Source of the DNA: G963702155 sp963702155
GTDB taxonomy: Bacteria; Pseudomonadota; Alphaproteobacteria; Micavibrionales; Micavibrionaceae
Reading direction: 5' to 3'
Assembly (NCBI GenBank): GCA_963702155.1
Contig: OY969717.1
Span: 2,046,001-2,110,000, forward strand
Length of the DNA stretch: 64,000 nucleotides
Below the pieces are notes generated by a model that saw only the letters and a program-made list of their open reading frames with translations, had not been told where the DNA came from and did not search any database. Made by a program: the position numbers and the translations under genes. Below are positions 7,757-16,558 of the stretch, piece after piece. Position 1 is the first letter of the stretch. Every line of letters starts with the position of its first letter.

Positions 7757-9925
7757 TCAGCGCCCGCGCGTCCGATCAACCGAAGAAATAAGTGGCGTTG
7801 CGCGTAAGGCCGCAATAATGTTATTCAAGTGCTTCGTATCATTGACATAGATATCTACAGTCAAATCCCAGAAATCAACAGAGCGATTGACGATTTTCAA
7901 ATTAACAATATTCCCGCCATTTTTCGCAATCACTGTGGACATGGTCGCAAGCGCGCCTTGCTCGTTCTGAAAAGTAACGCTAAGCCGCCCGACATGGGCT
8001 TCAGGTGAATCTGGCCCATCGCCCCAACTTACATCAAGCCATCGTTCCGGCGTATCCGCAAATGTCTCAAGCGTATCACAATCAATTGTATGAATGGTAA
8101 CGCCCTTTCCCGTAGTAACAATTCCGACAATCCTATCACCCGGCAAAGGGTGGCAACACCGTGCAAAATGAACCGCCATACCGGGGATAAGTCCCTTTAT
8201 CGGCATAGGTGCATCACGCCCGGAGAGCGCTTTGACCATAACCGCCTGATCCATATCGGCTGATGGTCGTTTAACAATTTCGGTTTGATGTCCGGGGAAA
8301 ATCGCCTTAAAAACATCACGCGCTACAATAATACCAGAGCCAATCTTGGCGTAAATATCATCATTTTCATCGGCATGGTACTGATCTAAAATGCCGCCAA
8401 CAGCCTTTTCAGTAAAATCATATCCCTCTTGCCTGAATATCTTCTGAAGCATAGCCTTACCCAGCGTTATATATTCGCCGCGCTGTTGATTACGGATAAA
8501 TTTTCGTATGTGGGATCGCGCCTTACCTGTAACAACAAATCGCTCCCAAGTGGGGGAAGGGCTTTGAGTTTTTGCCGTTATAACCTCAACTTGGTCACCA
8601 TTGCCAAGCTTGCTATTCAGGGGCGCAATACGGCTATTTATTTTTGCGCCAACACACCTATCGCCAATATCCGAATGAATAGCATAAGCAAAATCAATTG
8701 GCGTTGCCCCGTTAGGAAGCTCAATCAAATCCCCTTTGGGCGTAAAAACATAAACTTGATCCTGAAAAAGCTCAAGCTTGGTATTCTCCCAAAAATCCTC
8801 CGGATGCTGCTCTTGCTCTAAAATTTCCAGCAATTCCCTAAGCCAGCGATATTTCTTTGCATCCTGCATTGCCGGCTTGTCGCCTTGTTTATAGGCCCAG
8901 TGTGCGGCCACACCAAGTTCTGCACGTGCATTCATTTCATAGGTTCGGATCTGCACTTCAATCCGTTGCTTCGAGGGTCCAATAACAGTTGTATGAACCG
9001 AGCGATATCCATTTGGTTTTGGTGTCGAAATATAATCTTTAAATCGTCCGGGCACACTTGAATATGCGCTATGAATTAGTCCTAAAACAGAGTAGCAATC
9101 CTCCATTTTATCAACCAGAACGCGGAATGCCATAATATCCGAAAGCTGTTCAAAGGCGACATTTTTGCGCTGCATTTTTTTCCAGATCGAATATTTTGTC
9201 TTCTCTCGCCCTGTAATATCGGCCTCGATGTCATGCTCCTTAAACAAGGCTTGCATATCTTCGATAATTTCATCGACAACATCGCTACCTTCTGTTCGCA
9301 AAAAAGAAAGGCGTTTTAAAATACTCTCTCGTGCTTCGGGATTAAGCTGGGCAAAGGCTAAATCCTGTAATTCTTCTTTAATATTATGAAGCCCGACCCG
9401 TTCGGCCAATGGCGCATAGATTTCCAAAGTTTCAAGCGCGATCCTCTGTCGGCTGGCCTCTTTTTTAATCCCCTCGATCGTACGCATATTGTGCAAACGG
9501 TCGGCAAGCTTGACCAGAAGCACACGGATATCCTCGGACATAGCAAGCAAAAGTTTCCGAAAATTTTCGGCTTGCTTACCCTCGACCGTCTGGCTTTCAA
9601 TACGAGTAAGCTTACTGACCCCGTTAATAAGATCGGCTACATCCTCGCCAAATTTTTTTGCTAAATCTTCATATGTGGCTTCGGTATCCTCTAACGTATC
9701 ATGTAAAATAGCAGTAACCAGAGTGGTCGTATCCATTTTCATATCCGCCAATAAACCCGCCACTTCCATAGGGTGCGTGTAATAGGGTTCACCAGAAGAC
9801 CGGAATTGCCCGTCATGCTTTTCTTTCGCGTATTCATACGCATCCTGCAGCGGCGTCATATCCGCATCGGCGTTATAAAGCTGGACTTTGTCTATAAGGG
9901 GCTGGCAATCAAGCATGAAATTCAA
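7757..9925 (-). CDS. rsh: Bifunctional (p)ppGpp synthetase/hydrolase
   Basis: Makes and degrades the stringent-response alarmone. The hydrolase HD domain is first (YYTHPMEVAGLLADM, then ILHDTLEDTEATYEDL). The synthetase domain follows (GREKTKYSIWKKMQ, RFKDYISTPKPNGYRSVHT), then a TGS domain (VYVFTPKGDLIELPNGAT), a zinc-finger/helical part with ARCCHPLPGD, and a C-terminal ACT domain. The motifs of both activities look intact, fitting the single bifunctional Rel/Spo enzyme usual in alphaproteobacteria. It follows rpoZ on the same strand, but a terminator lies between, so it probably also has its own promoter. Confidence 0.96.
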   Translation of the reverse strand: MNFMLDCQPLIDKVQLYNADADMTPLQDAYEYAKEKHDGQFRSSGEPYYTHPMEVAGLLADMKMDTTTLVTAILHDTLEDTEATYEDLAKKFGEDVADLINGVSKLTRIESQTVEGKQAENFRKLLLAMSEDIRVLLVKLADRLHNMRTIEGIKKEASRQRIALETLEIYAPLAERVGLHNIKEELQDLAFAQLNPEARESILKRLSFLRTEGSDVVDEIIEDMQALFKEHDIEADITGREKTKYSIWKKMQRKNVAFEQLSDIMAFRVLVDKMEDCYSVLGLIHSAYSSVPGRFKDYISTPKPNGYRSVHTTVIGPSKQRIEVQIRTYEMNARAELGVAAHWAYKQGDKPAMQDAKKYRWLRELLEILEQEQHPEDFWENTKLELFQDQVYVFTPKGDLIELPNGATPIDFAYAIHSDIGDRCVGAKINSRIAPLNSKLGNGDQVEVITAKTQSPSPTWERFVVTGKARSHIRKFIRNQQRGEYITLGKAMLQKIFRQEGYDFTEKAVGGILDQYHADENDDIYAKIGSGIIVARDVFKAIFPGHQTEIVKRPSADMDQAVMVKALSGRDAPMPIKGLIPGMAVHFARCCHPLPGDRIVGIVTTGKGVTIHTIDCDTLETFADTPERWLDVSWGDGPDSPEAHVGRLSVTFQNEQGALATMSTVIAKNGGNIVNLKIVNRSVDFWDLTVDIYVNDTKHLNNIIAALRATPLISSVDRTRGR

Positions 9926-10002
9926 ACAGGCATTTTACACATAAAGTTAATAGTATCAATTTTTATATATTCAACATTAACATGTTCTTAAAAGAAAGCG
10001 AT

Positions 10003-10036
10003 AAAAAACGGCCTCAACCATAATGTGAGACCGTAT
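10003..10036 (-). terminator. Terminator between rpoZ and rsh
   Basis: ACGGCCTCA (10008-10016) pairs with TGAGACCGT (10026-10034) with one mismatch. Read on the minus strand the stem is followed by TTTTTTATC. It would stop or attenuate rpoZ transcription before rsh. Confidence 0.65.
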
Positions 10037-10066
10037 TTAAAATGTTATCTATATAAATTTTGGCTT

Positions 10067-10483
10067 TTATGCGCCTGCAAGACCGGCAAGGCCATTATCA
10101 TCCTGCGATGCGGCATCTTCTGGATCTTCTAAAATCTCTTCAGATGCATATTTACCTTCCGGCTTATTGATAGATGCGGCGGATTGATCAGCAATGCTTG
10201 CCCATTCTTCTTCACCGTCCATCAGGTCAATCTGCTCACCATCATCGTCTTCATAGGCGGCCATACGCTGGTGAGAACGCGTCAATTCTTCCTTCAGATC
10301 TGCAACATCAACCGTTTCGCCTGCAATCTCACGTAGGCTGATGACAGGGTTTTTATCATTATCACGCTCAACTGTAAGCGGTGCCCCTGAACCAATACGG
10401 CGCGCGCGTTGCGCGGCAACCATAACCAGTTCAAAGCGGTTTTCAACTTTTTCAATACAATCTTCAACGGTAACGCGTGCCAT
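10067..10483 (-). CDS. rpoZ: RNA polymerase omega subunit
   Basis: Small RNA polymerase subunit that chaperones beta-prime and forms part of a ppGpp site. MARVTVEDCIEKVENRFELVMVAA and QRARRIGSGAPLTVERDNDK are diagnostic. The acidic tail after residue 80 makes it longer (138) than the E. coli protein, as is usual in alphaproteobacteria. The neighbouring (p)ppGpp enzyme is a common partner. Confidence 0.95.
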   Translation of the reverse strand: MARVTVEDCIEKVENRFELVMVAAQRARRIGSGAPLTVERDNDKNPVISLREIAGETVDVADLKEELTRSHQRMAAYEDDDGEQIDLMDGEEEWASIADQSAASINKPEGKYASEEILEDPEDAASQDDNGLAGLAGA

Positions 10484-10690
10484 GGTCGATATGCTCTTTC
10501 TTAACTAGACTTAATATTCAGGAAATACTGACGCTTTATAACATATGACAAAATATGTGCAAGCTATTTTGAAAAACGCATATTTATCAATAAAATTAGA
10601 TAATAAATTTTTAAAATTTGTAACAAATATTGTATTTTGCTAATTAGTACTATATTAAACCTCACTAATAAAAGTGGAGGACTGAATTTG

Positions 10691-10726
10691 ATGCCTCCTA
10701 TAAAAAAAGAAAGATATATAAAATGA
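10691..10726 (+). CDS. Possible 11-codon upstream ORF coupled to the NYN gene
   Basis: An ATG at 10691 has GGAGG ten bases upstream (10676-10680), better than the signal in front of the following gene. It encodes MPPIKKERYIK and its TGA overlaps the ATG of the NYN gene in an ATGA quartet. GGAGG can also pair with CCTCC at 10694-10698, just inside this ORF. This suggests translational coupling; it is inferred only from spacing and overlap. Confidence 0.4.
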   Translation: MPPIKKERYIK

Positions 10727-11367
10727 AAAAGTCCCAAAATTTTAAAGTTGGAATCCCAAGATATAAAGATGAAAAATTAGCTGTTTTTATTGATGGGGCA
10801 AATCTATACGCCGCATCTAAAGCGCTTGATTTTGATATAGATTATAAACTTCTTTTAAATTATATGGCTGAAACGGGGCGTTTGGTAAGGGCATTTTATT
10901 ATACCGCACTTATTGATGATCAGGAATATTCCCCGATTAAACCGCTGGTCGATTGGTTGGATTATAACGGCTATTCAATGGTTACAAAGACCGCGCGCGA
11001 ATTTGTCGACGCACAAGGCCGTAAAAAACTTAAAGGCTCCATGGATATAGAGCTTGCAGTAGACATGATGGAAATTGCAGATCATGTGGATCATATCATG
11101 CTTTTCTCTGGAGATGGAACATATCGCAGATTGATCGAAGCGGTGCAGCGACGCGGCGTACGTGTAACCGTTGTAAGCACAATCAAAAGCACACCGCCTA
11201 TGGTCTCCGATGAACTCCGCCGACAGGCCGATCATTTCATGGATCTTGATCGTTTGGCTTCAGAAATTATGCGTGAACATTCAGGTGGTCCGGCTTATAC
11301 CCATGATAATGACGACGATATAGAAGATGATTTTGAAGAAATCTATGCCCATGAAGGCCGGATTTAA
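10723..11367 (+). CDS. NYN/LabA-like domain protein
   Basis: A 214-residue member of the NYN (PIN-like) family, predicted metal-dependent RNases; related LabA/DUF88 proteins occur widely. VFIDGANLYAASKAL carries the first acidic residue, KGSMDIELAVDMM the middle ones, and MLFSGDGTYRRLIEAVQRRG the third. The C-terminus is very acidic (DNDDDIEDDFEEIY). It is divergent from rpoZ. Substrate unknown. Its own ribosome-binding site is weak and it may depend on the short ORF overlapping its start. Confidence 0.85.
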   Translation: MKKSQNFKVGIPRYKDEKLAVFIDGANLYAASKALDFDIDYKLLLNYMAETGRLVRAFYYTALIDDQEYSPIKPLVDWLDYNGYSMVTKTAREFVDAQGRKKLKGSMDIELAVDMMEIADHVDHIMLFSGDGTYRRLIEAVQRRGVRVTVVSTIKSTPPMVSDELRRQADHFMDLDRLASEIMREHSGGPAYTHDNDDDIEDDFEEIYAHEGRI

Positions 11368-11424
11368 AGAAAATCAAAAAAACAGACGTGAAGTCATGCT
11401 TGTATTTGTGTAAAGATACAAGGC

Positions 11425-12066
11425 ATGGCTTTTATATCTCCTCCTAAAAACTGTCCTTTATGTCCCCGTTTACTCGATTTTCGTAAAACGAATGCAATAA
11501 AGTTTCCCGATAAATGGAACGCGCCGGTACCATCATTTGGCAATCTGGACGCCGCATTACTGATCACTGGTTTAGCGCCAGGATTAAAAGGGGCAAATTT
11601 CACCGCGCGTCCTTTTACCGGCGATTATGCCGGGGACTTGCTTTACGAAACGCTCTTAAGATTCGGTCTTGCAAAAGGGAATTATGAGGCGCGTTCCGAT
11701 GATGGGCTGGAGTTGGTTAATACACGCATCACAAATGCGGTACGTTGCGTTCCGCCTCAAAACAAACCGACCGGTGACGAAATGAACACCTGCCGCCCGT
11801 TTTTAGTCGATGAAATCAATACGATGAAAAATTTAAAAGTGATCCTAAGCCTCGGACTTATATCGCATAATGCGGTTTTAAAAACCTTTGGTTTAAAACT
11901 CTCCGGCAATAAATTCGGACATGGGGCAATTCATAAAATAGATAACAAACTAATTCTGATCGATTCGTATCACTGCTCCCGCTACAACACCCAAACAAAG
12001 CGACTAACAACGGAGATGTTCGAGGCGGTTTTTAAGAAAATTGATGAATATATTTCAAAATCATAG
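11425..12066 (+). CDS. Uracil-DNA glycosylase, family 5-like (UDGb)
   Basis: Base-excision repair enzyme of the UDG superfamily. The N-terminus has the CPLCPRL cysteine pair of the iron-sulfur UDGs. Motif 1 reads ITGLAPGLKGANFTARPFTGDYAG, which matches the type 5 group (GLAPG) rather than type 4. NAVRCVPPQNKP supplies the third cluster cysteine, and the C-terminal motif is SYHCSRYNTQ. Length 213 is normal. It is probably independent of the preceding NYN gene, although only 57 bases separate them. Confidence 0.88.
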   Translation: MAFISPPKNCPLCPRLLDFRKTNAIKFPDKWNAPVPSFGNLDAALLITGLAPGLKGANFTARPFTGDYAGDLLYETLLRFGLAKGNYEARSDDGLELVNTRITNAVRCVPPQNKPTGDEMNTCRPFLVDEINTMKNLKVILSLGLISHNAVLKTFGLKLSGNKFGHGAIHKIDNKLILIDSYHCSRYNTQTKRLTTEMFEAVFKKIDEYISKS

Positions 12067-12348
12067 AAATATGATTTCAATTAATTTGTTAAATAGTTTG
12101 GAAAATCCCGAGCATAAAAGCACTAACTTATAATTATATTGTTCGTAGTTTCACGCTGTCCTGTAACTGTCAAAACAGCATTTCGACACGTTTTGAAAAA
12201 TATACCTTTTTCTTCTGTAGAGATCTGCTCTAACCCTTCAAAATCGATACGCCCCCCACAATTTTGGCTGATAAGCCGGAGTAGGGCAATCGCGCGGTTT
12301 CAAACGCATCGCCAAGGCTTGAAACAATTTGCTAGGCTTGATCCTTGT
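12067..12348. other. Convergent gap with no gene recognised
   Basis: The gap between the glycosylase and leuA stops. A short plus-strand frame (12139-12384) runs antisense into leuA and has no family features. CTGTCAAAACAG at 12167-12178 could form a small hairpin without a T-run. Two similar short direct repeats (AAGGCTTGA, AGGCTTGA) lie near 12312 and 12333. I see no clear function. Confidence 0.4.
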
Positions 12349-13899
12349 TTATCCGCTCGCATATTTTTGCGGGTTAATTTTTGAACGCATCGAAGAAAGA
12401 CGGTTCAGCGCATGCACATAAGCGCGCGCGGATGCCACCAGCGTATCAGTATCTGCACCATGCCCGTTAATAAGGCGTCCATTTTCCTCTAATCGTACGG
12501 TGACTTCTGCCTGCGCGTCCGTACCACCTGTAATGGCATGCACTTTATAAAGTTTGAGATGAACATTTTCATGGGGCATTATCTTGCGAATGGCTTTAAA
12601 GATAGCATCAACAGGGCCATTCCCCTCCACTTTTTCAAAACACTCCTGACCGTCCACATTTAATGTCAACTCGGCCACTTGCGGGCCCTTTGATCCGGCC
12701 TGAACCTGAAGTGAAACAAACCGAATCGTATCATGCGCCGCCCCGATCTCATCTTCGGCCAGTGCAATAAGGTCATCTTCATAAATATCTTTTTTCTTAT
12801 CGGCCAAAATCTTAAATCGCGCAAATGCATCTTGAAAGGCATTATCACCCAATTCAAACCCAAGCTCTTGTAATTTCGTTTTAAACGCATGGCGACCGGA
12901 ATGCTTACCCATCACTAATTTGGATTCAGTCAAGCCAACCGATTCAGGAGTCATAATTTCATAGGTCTGCACATTCTTTAGAACGCCGTCCTGATGAATA
13001 CCGCTTTCATGTGCAAATGCATTCGCGCCGACAATCGCCTTGTTTGGTTGCACACTAAAGCCCGTAATCGCCGAAAGCGTACGCGATGTCTTGGTGATTT
13101 TGGTCGTATCGATGTTGTTTTTAAAAGGCAACATCTCCGCCCGCGTGCGGATTGCCATAACAATTTCTTCCAATGCCGCATTACCTGCGCGCTCACCAAT
13201 GCCGTTAATTGTGCATTCAATCTGCCGGGCGCCGGCCTGTACTCCTGCTAAAGAATTCGCCACTGCCAAACCCAGATCATTGTGACAATGAACAGAAATG
13301 ATCGCTTTATCAATATTTGGGACACGATTAAAAAGCATGGCAATCTTGGCGGCATATTCTTCGGGCACGGCATATCCGACTGTATCGGGAATATTGATAG
13401 TTGTTGCACCGGCGTTAATAGCGGCCTCGACAGTTTTGCAAAGAAAATCGTCTTGCGTTCGGCTTGCATCTTCTGCTGACCATTCGACATCATCGGTAAA
13501 TGACCGTGCATATGTAACGCTATCCTTAACGGCCTGTAAAACCTCTTCTTCGCTTTTTTGAAGTTTGTACTTCATATGCAGCGGCGAGGTTGAAATGAAT
13601 GTATGAATTCGGCGCTTGCTTGCTGGTTTAATTGCGTTTCCCGCGGCCTCTATATCGGCTTTAACCGCTCGTGCCAAGCCGCAAACAGTTGCATTTTTAA
13701 CAGTGCTTGCAATTTTTTCTACGGATTTAAAATCCCCTGGTGAGGCAATTGGAAAACCGGCTTCAATAACATCAACACCCAAATCATCCAGCATAATAGC
13801 CATGCGTAGCTTTTCATCCAGATTCATGGAACATCCAGGCGATTGTTCGCCATCGCGTAAGGTTGTGTCAAAAATTATAATACGGTCATGTTCTGGCAT
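12349..13899 (-). CDS. leuA: 2-isopropylmalate synthase
   Basis: First committed enzyme of leucine synthesis: condenses acetyl-CoA with 2-oxoisovalerate. The TIM-barrel part begins IIIFDTTLRDGEQSPGCSMN, with the metal-binding SVHCHNDLGLAVANSLAGV and GIGERAGNAALEEIVMA. A C-terminal LeuA dimer/allosteric domain (from about residue 395) carries leucine feedback inhibition. Length 516 is typical of the bacterial type. The ATG at 13899 has AAGGA nine bases upstream; that site is one arm of a perfect 10-bp inverted repeat with the upstream leader, so translation is probably controlled (see the leader entries). Confidence 0.97.
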   Translation of the reverse strand: MPEHDRIIIFDTTLRDGEQSPGCSMNLDEKLRMAIMLDDLGVDVIEAGFPIASPGDFKSVEKIASTVKNATVCGLARAVKADIEAAGNAIKPASKRRIHTFISTSPLHMKYKLQKSEEEVLQAVKDSVTYARSFTDDVEWSAEDASRTQDDFLCKTVEAAINAGATTINIPDTVGYAVPEEYAAKIAMLFNRVPNIDKAIISVHCHNDLGLAVANSLAGVQAGARQIECTINGIGERAGNAALEEIVMAIRTRAEMLPFKNNIDTTKITKTSRTLSAITGFSVQPNKAIVGANAFAHESGIHQDGVLKNVQTYEIMTPESVGLTESKLVMGKHSGRHAFKTKLQELGFELGDNAFQDAFARFKILADKKKDIYEDDLIALAEDEIGAAHDTIRFVSLQVQAGSKGPQVAELTLNVDGQECFEKVEGNGPVDAIFKAIRKIMPHENVHLKLYKVHAITGGTDAQAEVTVRLEENGRLINGHGADTDTLVASARAYVHALNRLSSMRSKINPQKYASG

Positions 13900-13908
13900 A
13901 GCTTCAAA

Positions 13909-14039
13909 TCCTTATACGAATAACGCACGTGAAAAACACTATGCGAAAAAATTCAAAATTTTTAATGTGATTGTTTTAAATGATCCCTTAAACGTGGATG
14001 TCTTTTGACATCCCATATTCGCCTAAGGGCGTATAAGGA
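13909..14039 (-). promoter_or_regulatory. leuA mRNA leader with ribosome-binding-site-sequestering repeat
   Basis: CGTATAAGGA in the mRNA just before leuA (13918-13909) contains the Shine-Dalgarno AAGGA. It is the exact complement of TCCTTATACG 120 bases upstream (14039-14030). Between the arms are two more hairpins: CGCC/GGCG with loop TTAG around 14020-14031, and GGATGTC/GACATCC with loop AAAA (13996-14013). The upstream arm lies in the last codons of a Leu/Ile-rich leader ORF. No strong terminator stem with a T-run is seen, so control at translation start fits better than transcription attenuation. The mechanism is inferred. Confidence 0.55.
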
Positions 14040-14082
14040 AGAAAAGCGGCAAAAGCGATATATCGTATTTTGCAAAAGTCAT
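14023..14082 (-). CDS. leuA leader peptide (19 residues)
   Basis: Short ORF in the leuA leader encoding MTFAKYDISLLPLFFLIRP. Four leucines and one isoleucine fall in the last eleven residues, with another isoleucine just before, as expected for a peptide that senses leucine or branched-chain supply. The CTT-ATA codons overlap the repeat arm that would otherwise hide the leuA ribosome-binding site. No Shine-Dalgarno is seen; a weak promoter (TTGCCT at 14117-14112, TTTATA at 14094-14089) would place the mRNA start almost at this ATG, so it might be leaderless. A second frame with an ATG nearby (32 codons) has no such composition. Confidence 0.5.
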   Translation of the reverse strand: MTFAKYDISLLPLFFLIRP

Positions 14083-14138
14083 AAAACATATAAAAGGAAA
14101 TTTGGCAGATAAGGCAAGTAAAATATTTAATTTTCTAT

Positions 14139-14315
14139 TTAATCAATCTTCCGGGCTTCATCGACCAACATAACCGGAATACCGTCGCGTATAGGGTAGG
14201 CGAGCTTGGCTTGGCGAGAAATCAGTTCACTTTTTTCGGTATCGTAGTCAAGAGGCCCTTTAGTAAGGGGGCATACAAGGATCTCTAAAAGTTTTGGGTC
14301 AACAACATGGGTCAT
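14139..14315 (-). CDS. Trm112 family protein
   Basis: A 58-residue protein of the Trm112/UPF0434 family: VDPKLLEILVCPLTKGPL at the start and AYPIRDGIPVMLVDEAR at the end are diagnostic. Eukaryotic and archaeal Trm112 proteins are partners of methyltransferases; the bacterial role is less clear. It keeps only one of the cysteines that bind zinc in some relatives. It lies 31 bases downstream of the Lon-N gene and probably shares its transcript. Confidence 0.9.
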   Translation of the reverse strand: MTHVVDPKLLEILVCPLTKGPLDYDTEKSELISRQAKLAYPIRDGIPVMLVDEARKID

Positions 14316-14346
14316 ATAAAATATGTACGCGTTTTAAAAAACAAAA

Positions 14347-15012
14347 TCAATGATGACTTGTGGGTGCATCATGACCATATAATGACATTTCCAGCACAGT
14401 TAAAAAGCGCTCTGCGCGGGTGTTGCAACATGCCGCCTCTAAAAGACTTTGTTTTTCCGATGCACTAAAAGGGCAAATCATACTCAAACATGTGATAAGC
14501 CGACCGTCTGAGACATTATCAAATTTCTCCCAATCACAATCCATACCGTGTTGATCGAAATATTGTTTAAGCAAATTTTTCATTTTCGGGCGATTAACAT
14601 CCAGACATGTATTTTCGCCCAGATCCGCTTCATACATCCCCCAATCGGGTCGAACGCGTCGATATCCGCGCTCTATTTTTAGCTCTTCTTTTGCAACAAA
14701 CCTGCAAATGCCGGTGAGCGTAATTTGATATCGTCCATCGGGGGTCTCTATAAATTCTGTAATTTTCCCCATACATCCAGTCTTATAAATTGGTGGTGTA
14801 GGACCGGTTATAGCATTTTGATCCGGCTCTATAGTTTGCACCATACCAATCATACGCGTACCACGCATGGCATCTTCGATCATCGCCTTGTAACGCGGCT
14901 CAAAAATATTGAGCGGCAAGTTACCGCACGGCAAAAGCAATACGCCGCCCAACGGAAAAATCGGCAGTACATCCGGCAAGTCTTCAAATTTTGGTGCGTA
15001 ATCATTTTTCAT
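14347..15012 (-). CDS. Lon N-terminal (LON substrate-binding) domain protein
   Basis: A stand-alone version of the substrate-binding domain of Lon protease, without ATPase or protease parts. LPIFPLGGVLLLPCGNLPLNIFEPRYKAM is the family signature, followed by GMVQTIEP and GCMGKITEF. Length 221 is usual. The order thioredoxin-TPR / Lon-N / Trm112 on one strand is a recurring alphaproteobacterial arrangement, and the three are probably one operon. Its substrate is unknown. Confidence 0.92.
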   Translation of the reverse strand: MKNDYAPKFEDLPDVLPIFPLGGVLLLPCGNLPLNIFEPRYKAMIEDAMRGTRMIGMVQTIEPDQNAITGPTPPIYKTGCMGKITEFIETPDGRYQITLTGICRFVAKEELKIERGYRRVRPDWGMYEADLGENTCLDVNRPKMKNLLKQYFDQHGMDCDWEKFDNVSDGRLITCLSMICPFSASEKQSLLEAACCNTRAERFLTVLEMSLYGHDAPTSHH

Positions 15013-15098
15013 CTTAAAAAATGATGTAGGGCAAAACCAAAATTTGAAAAGCTTTGGCTAAACTATAAAGATTTTTTTTGAGACCTACTTGCAGAATT

Positions 15099-16025
15099 TC
15101 AAGAAAAAATAAAGGAGGAAAGTTTCCTGCGTCCTTTAATACTTAATGGGTCTGCCGGACCAAGCGCTTCAAAATATTCCAAAAGCCGTGCTTTTGCCAA
15201 ACCGTCATTCCATTCTTTGTCATGCTCAATAATATATAACAAATGCTCTATCGAGGCCTCACTCTGCCGTGATGAAAACAAGGCATCGGCTAAATCATAT
15301 CGCGCATTCATATCCTTCGGGTTATCTTCAATCGCCTTTTGAAGCGCGCCTAAATCTGCATCGGTGCTATGTAGGGTAAGCTTAAACGCAGTCACGGCTT
15401 GTTTGAAAATATCCTTATCCGCAATTTCTTCTGGCACATTATCAATAAGCCCCTTTGCTTGCTCTGTTTGCTCGGCAAGTATAAATGCGCGGATTAAACC
15501 GGCATATGCCTGCGCGTTGACCGGCTCCTGCTGCAAAACGAGGCTATAAATAGAATGCGCTTGCGCGGCATCTTTTTCCGCCAAAGCGTCCGCCGCCGCT
15601 TTTAAAGAAGATGGAATGTCAATCGCATCCGGCTGCGCGTTGATAGCAATTTGAAGCGCCTTATCAATAAAAGCCTTTATCTGGCTTTCTGGTAAAACCC
15701 CTTGAAACGCGTCTATGGGCTGACCTTGGAAAAATGCGAATACTGAAGGTACAGACTGCACCCGCATGGCTGCCGCTAATTCTTGATGATCGTCAATATT
15801 GATCTTGGCAAGACGAACTTGGCCATCATACGCAGTAATAACTTTTTCGAGTATTGGCATTAATTGCTTACATGGCCCGCACCAAGGCGCCCAGAAATCA
15901 ACAATAATTGGCCGCTCCATAGAGGCCATCATTACATCTTGCTCAAAATTCTGTGTGGTCGCATCAAAAATATGCGCGGCATACGCTGGCGCGACTGGAT
16001 TCTGATCATTAGGTTCTAAAATCAT
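15099..16025 (-). CDS. Thioredoxin-TPR chaperedoxin (CnoX/YbbN-like)
   Basis: N-terminal thioredoxin domain with FWAPWCGPCKQLMPILEKV, so the redox CxxC is intact, followed by a C-terminal tetratricopeptide region of about 170 residues. This matches CnoX (YbbN), a holdase that protects proteins from oxidation and hands them to folding chaperones in E. coli. Length 308 agrees. It is the first gene of the thioredoxin/Lon-N/Trm112 group. Confidence 0.9.
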   Translation of the reverse strand: MILEPNDQNPVAPAYAAHIFDATTQNFEQDVMMASMERPIIVDFWAPWCGPCKQLMPILEKVITAYDGQVRLAKINIDDHQELAAAMRVQSVPSVFAFFQGQPIDAFQGVLPESQIKAFIDKALQIAINAQPDAIDIPSSLKAAADALAEKDAAQAHSIYSLVLQQEPVNAQAYAGLIRAFILAEQTEQAKGLIDNVPEEIADKDIFKQAVTAFKLTLHSTDADLGALQKAIEDNPKDMNARYDLADALFSSRQSEASIEHLLYIIEHDKEWNDGLAKARLLEYFEALGPADPLSIKGRRKLSSFIFS

Positions 16026-16120
16026 ATATGTCTCATTCTGTTATATAAATAACCGTATGAATGATTTAGCCCGCATATGGAATAAAAGCAAACCACAAAA
16101 AATTTTAGACATGCGTATAT

Positions 16121-16324
16121 CTAATCATTGAGCTGCATAATGGTTGGCTTGTGACCGGTATGATCAAAAAACAGCAATAAATCAGAAGGGCTAAGCGAAA
16201 TAGTCATCGTGTTATCCAAAGGATGATAACAAACAAGATCAGCCTCTATCATTGTTTTATCTAAAACAATTTTCACATTATGCTTTGTGTCATTCACTAC
16301 GGCAAAAGGGCAGACAGAACCGGG
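16121..16324 (-). pseudogene. prdX-like prolyl-tRNA deacylase, C-terminal fragment
   Basis: From the CCCGGT codons at 16324 the frame reads PGSVCPFAVVND, then VKIVLDKTMIEADLVCYHPL and a tail ending IMQLND. This is the C-terminal half of a free-standing YbaK/ProX (PrdX) domain, which hydrolyses misacylated Ala-tRNA(Pro). The N-terminal half lies at 17334-17668 on the same strand. Joining 17334 to 16324 restores GVI-PGSV without loss of a codon, so the gene was intact before about 1 kb was inserted. In the present sequence this piece is fused in frame to a kinase fragment. Confidence 0.85.
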
Positions 16325-16558
16325 CTTATCTTTCTTAAAGTTTCGAAACTGTTCTGACGAAGCGTAGCCTAATGTAAATGGACCGAACGGATTATTAGTT
16401 GGGGTTATTGATACGAGGTCTAAATGTTTTGCAATACCGAAATCTAGAAGCCAAAATTTCCCTTTGTTATCTAAAATTATATTTAAAGGTTTAATGTCAC
16501 GGTGTACCAAGCTCAACTGTTCTGATTTAATGCAAATATCTAGGAAAGTATCAATCAT
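16325..16558 (-). pseudogene. Ser/Thr protein kinase fragment
   Basis: The central part of a eukaryotic-type protein kinase: LVHRDIKPLNIILDNKGK is the catalytic loop with its Asp and Asn, and LLDFGIAKHLD is the DFG motif, then LGYASSEQFRNF before the break. The ATP-binding N-lobe is missing upstream of 16558 and everything after the activation segment is missing at 16324, where the frame runs into the prdX remainder. It cannot fold as a kinase and is a transferred fragment. Confidence 0.8.

Noticed and set aside
12139..12384. 81-codon plus-strand ORF after the glycosylase
   Set aside because: Overlaps the leuA end antisense and has no coding character or start signal.
13996..14013. GGATGTC/GACATCC hairpin as a leuA terminator
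   Set aside because: Stem is good but no T-run follows on the minus strand, so transcription attenuation is not supported.
16464..16556. Upstream extension of the toxin-like frame
   Set aside because: These 31 codons lie antisense in the kinase fragment; similarity to toxin ends begins only at about 16557.
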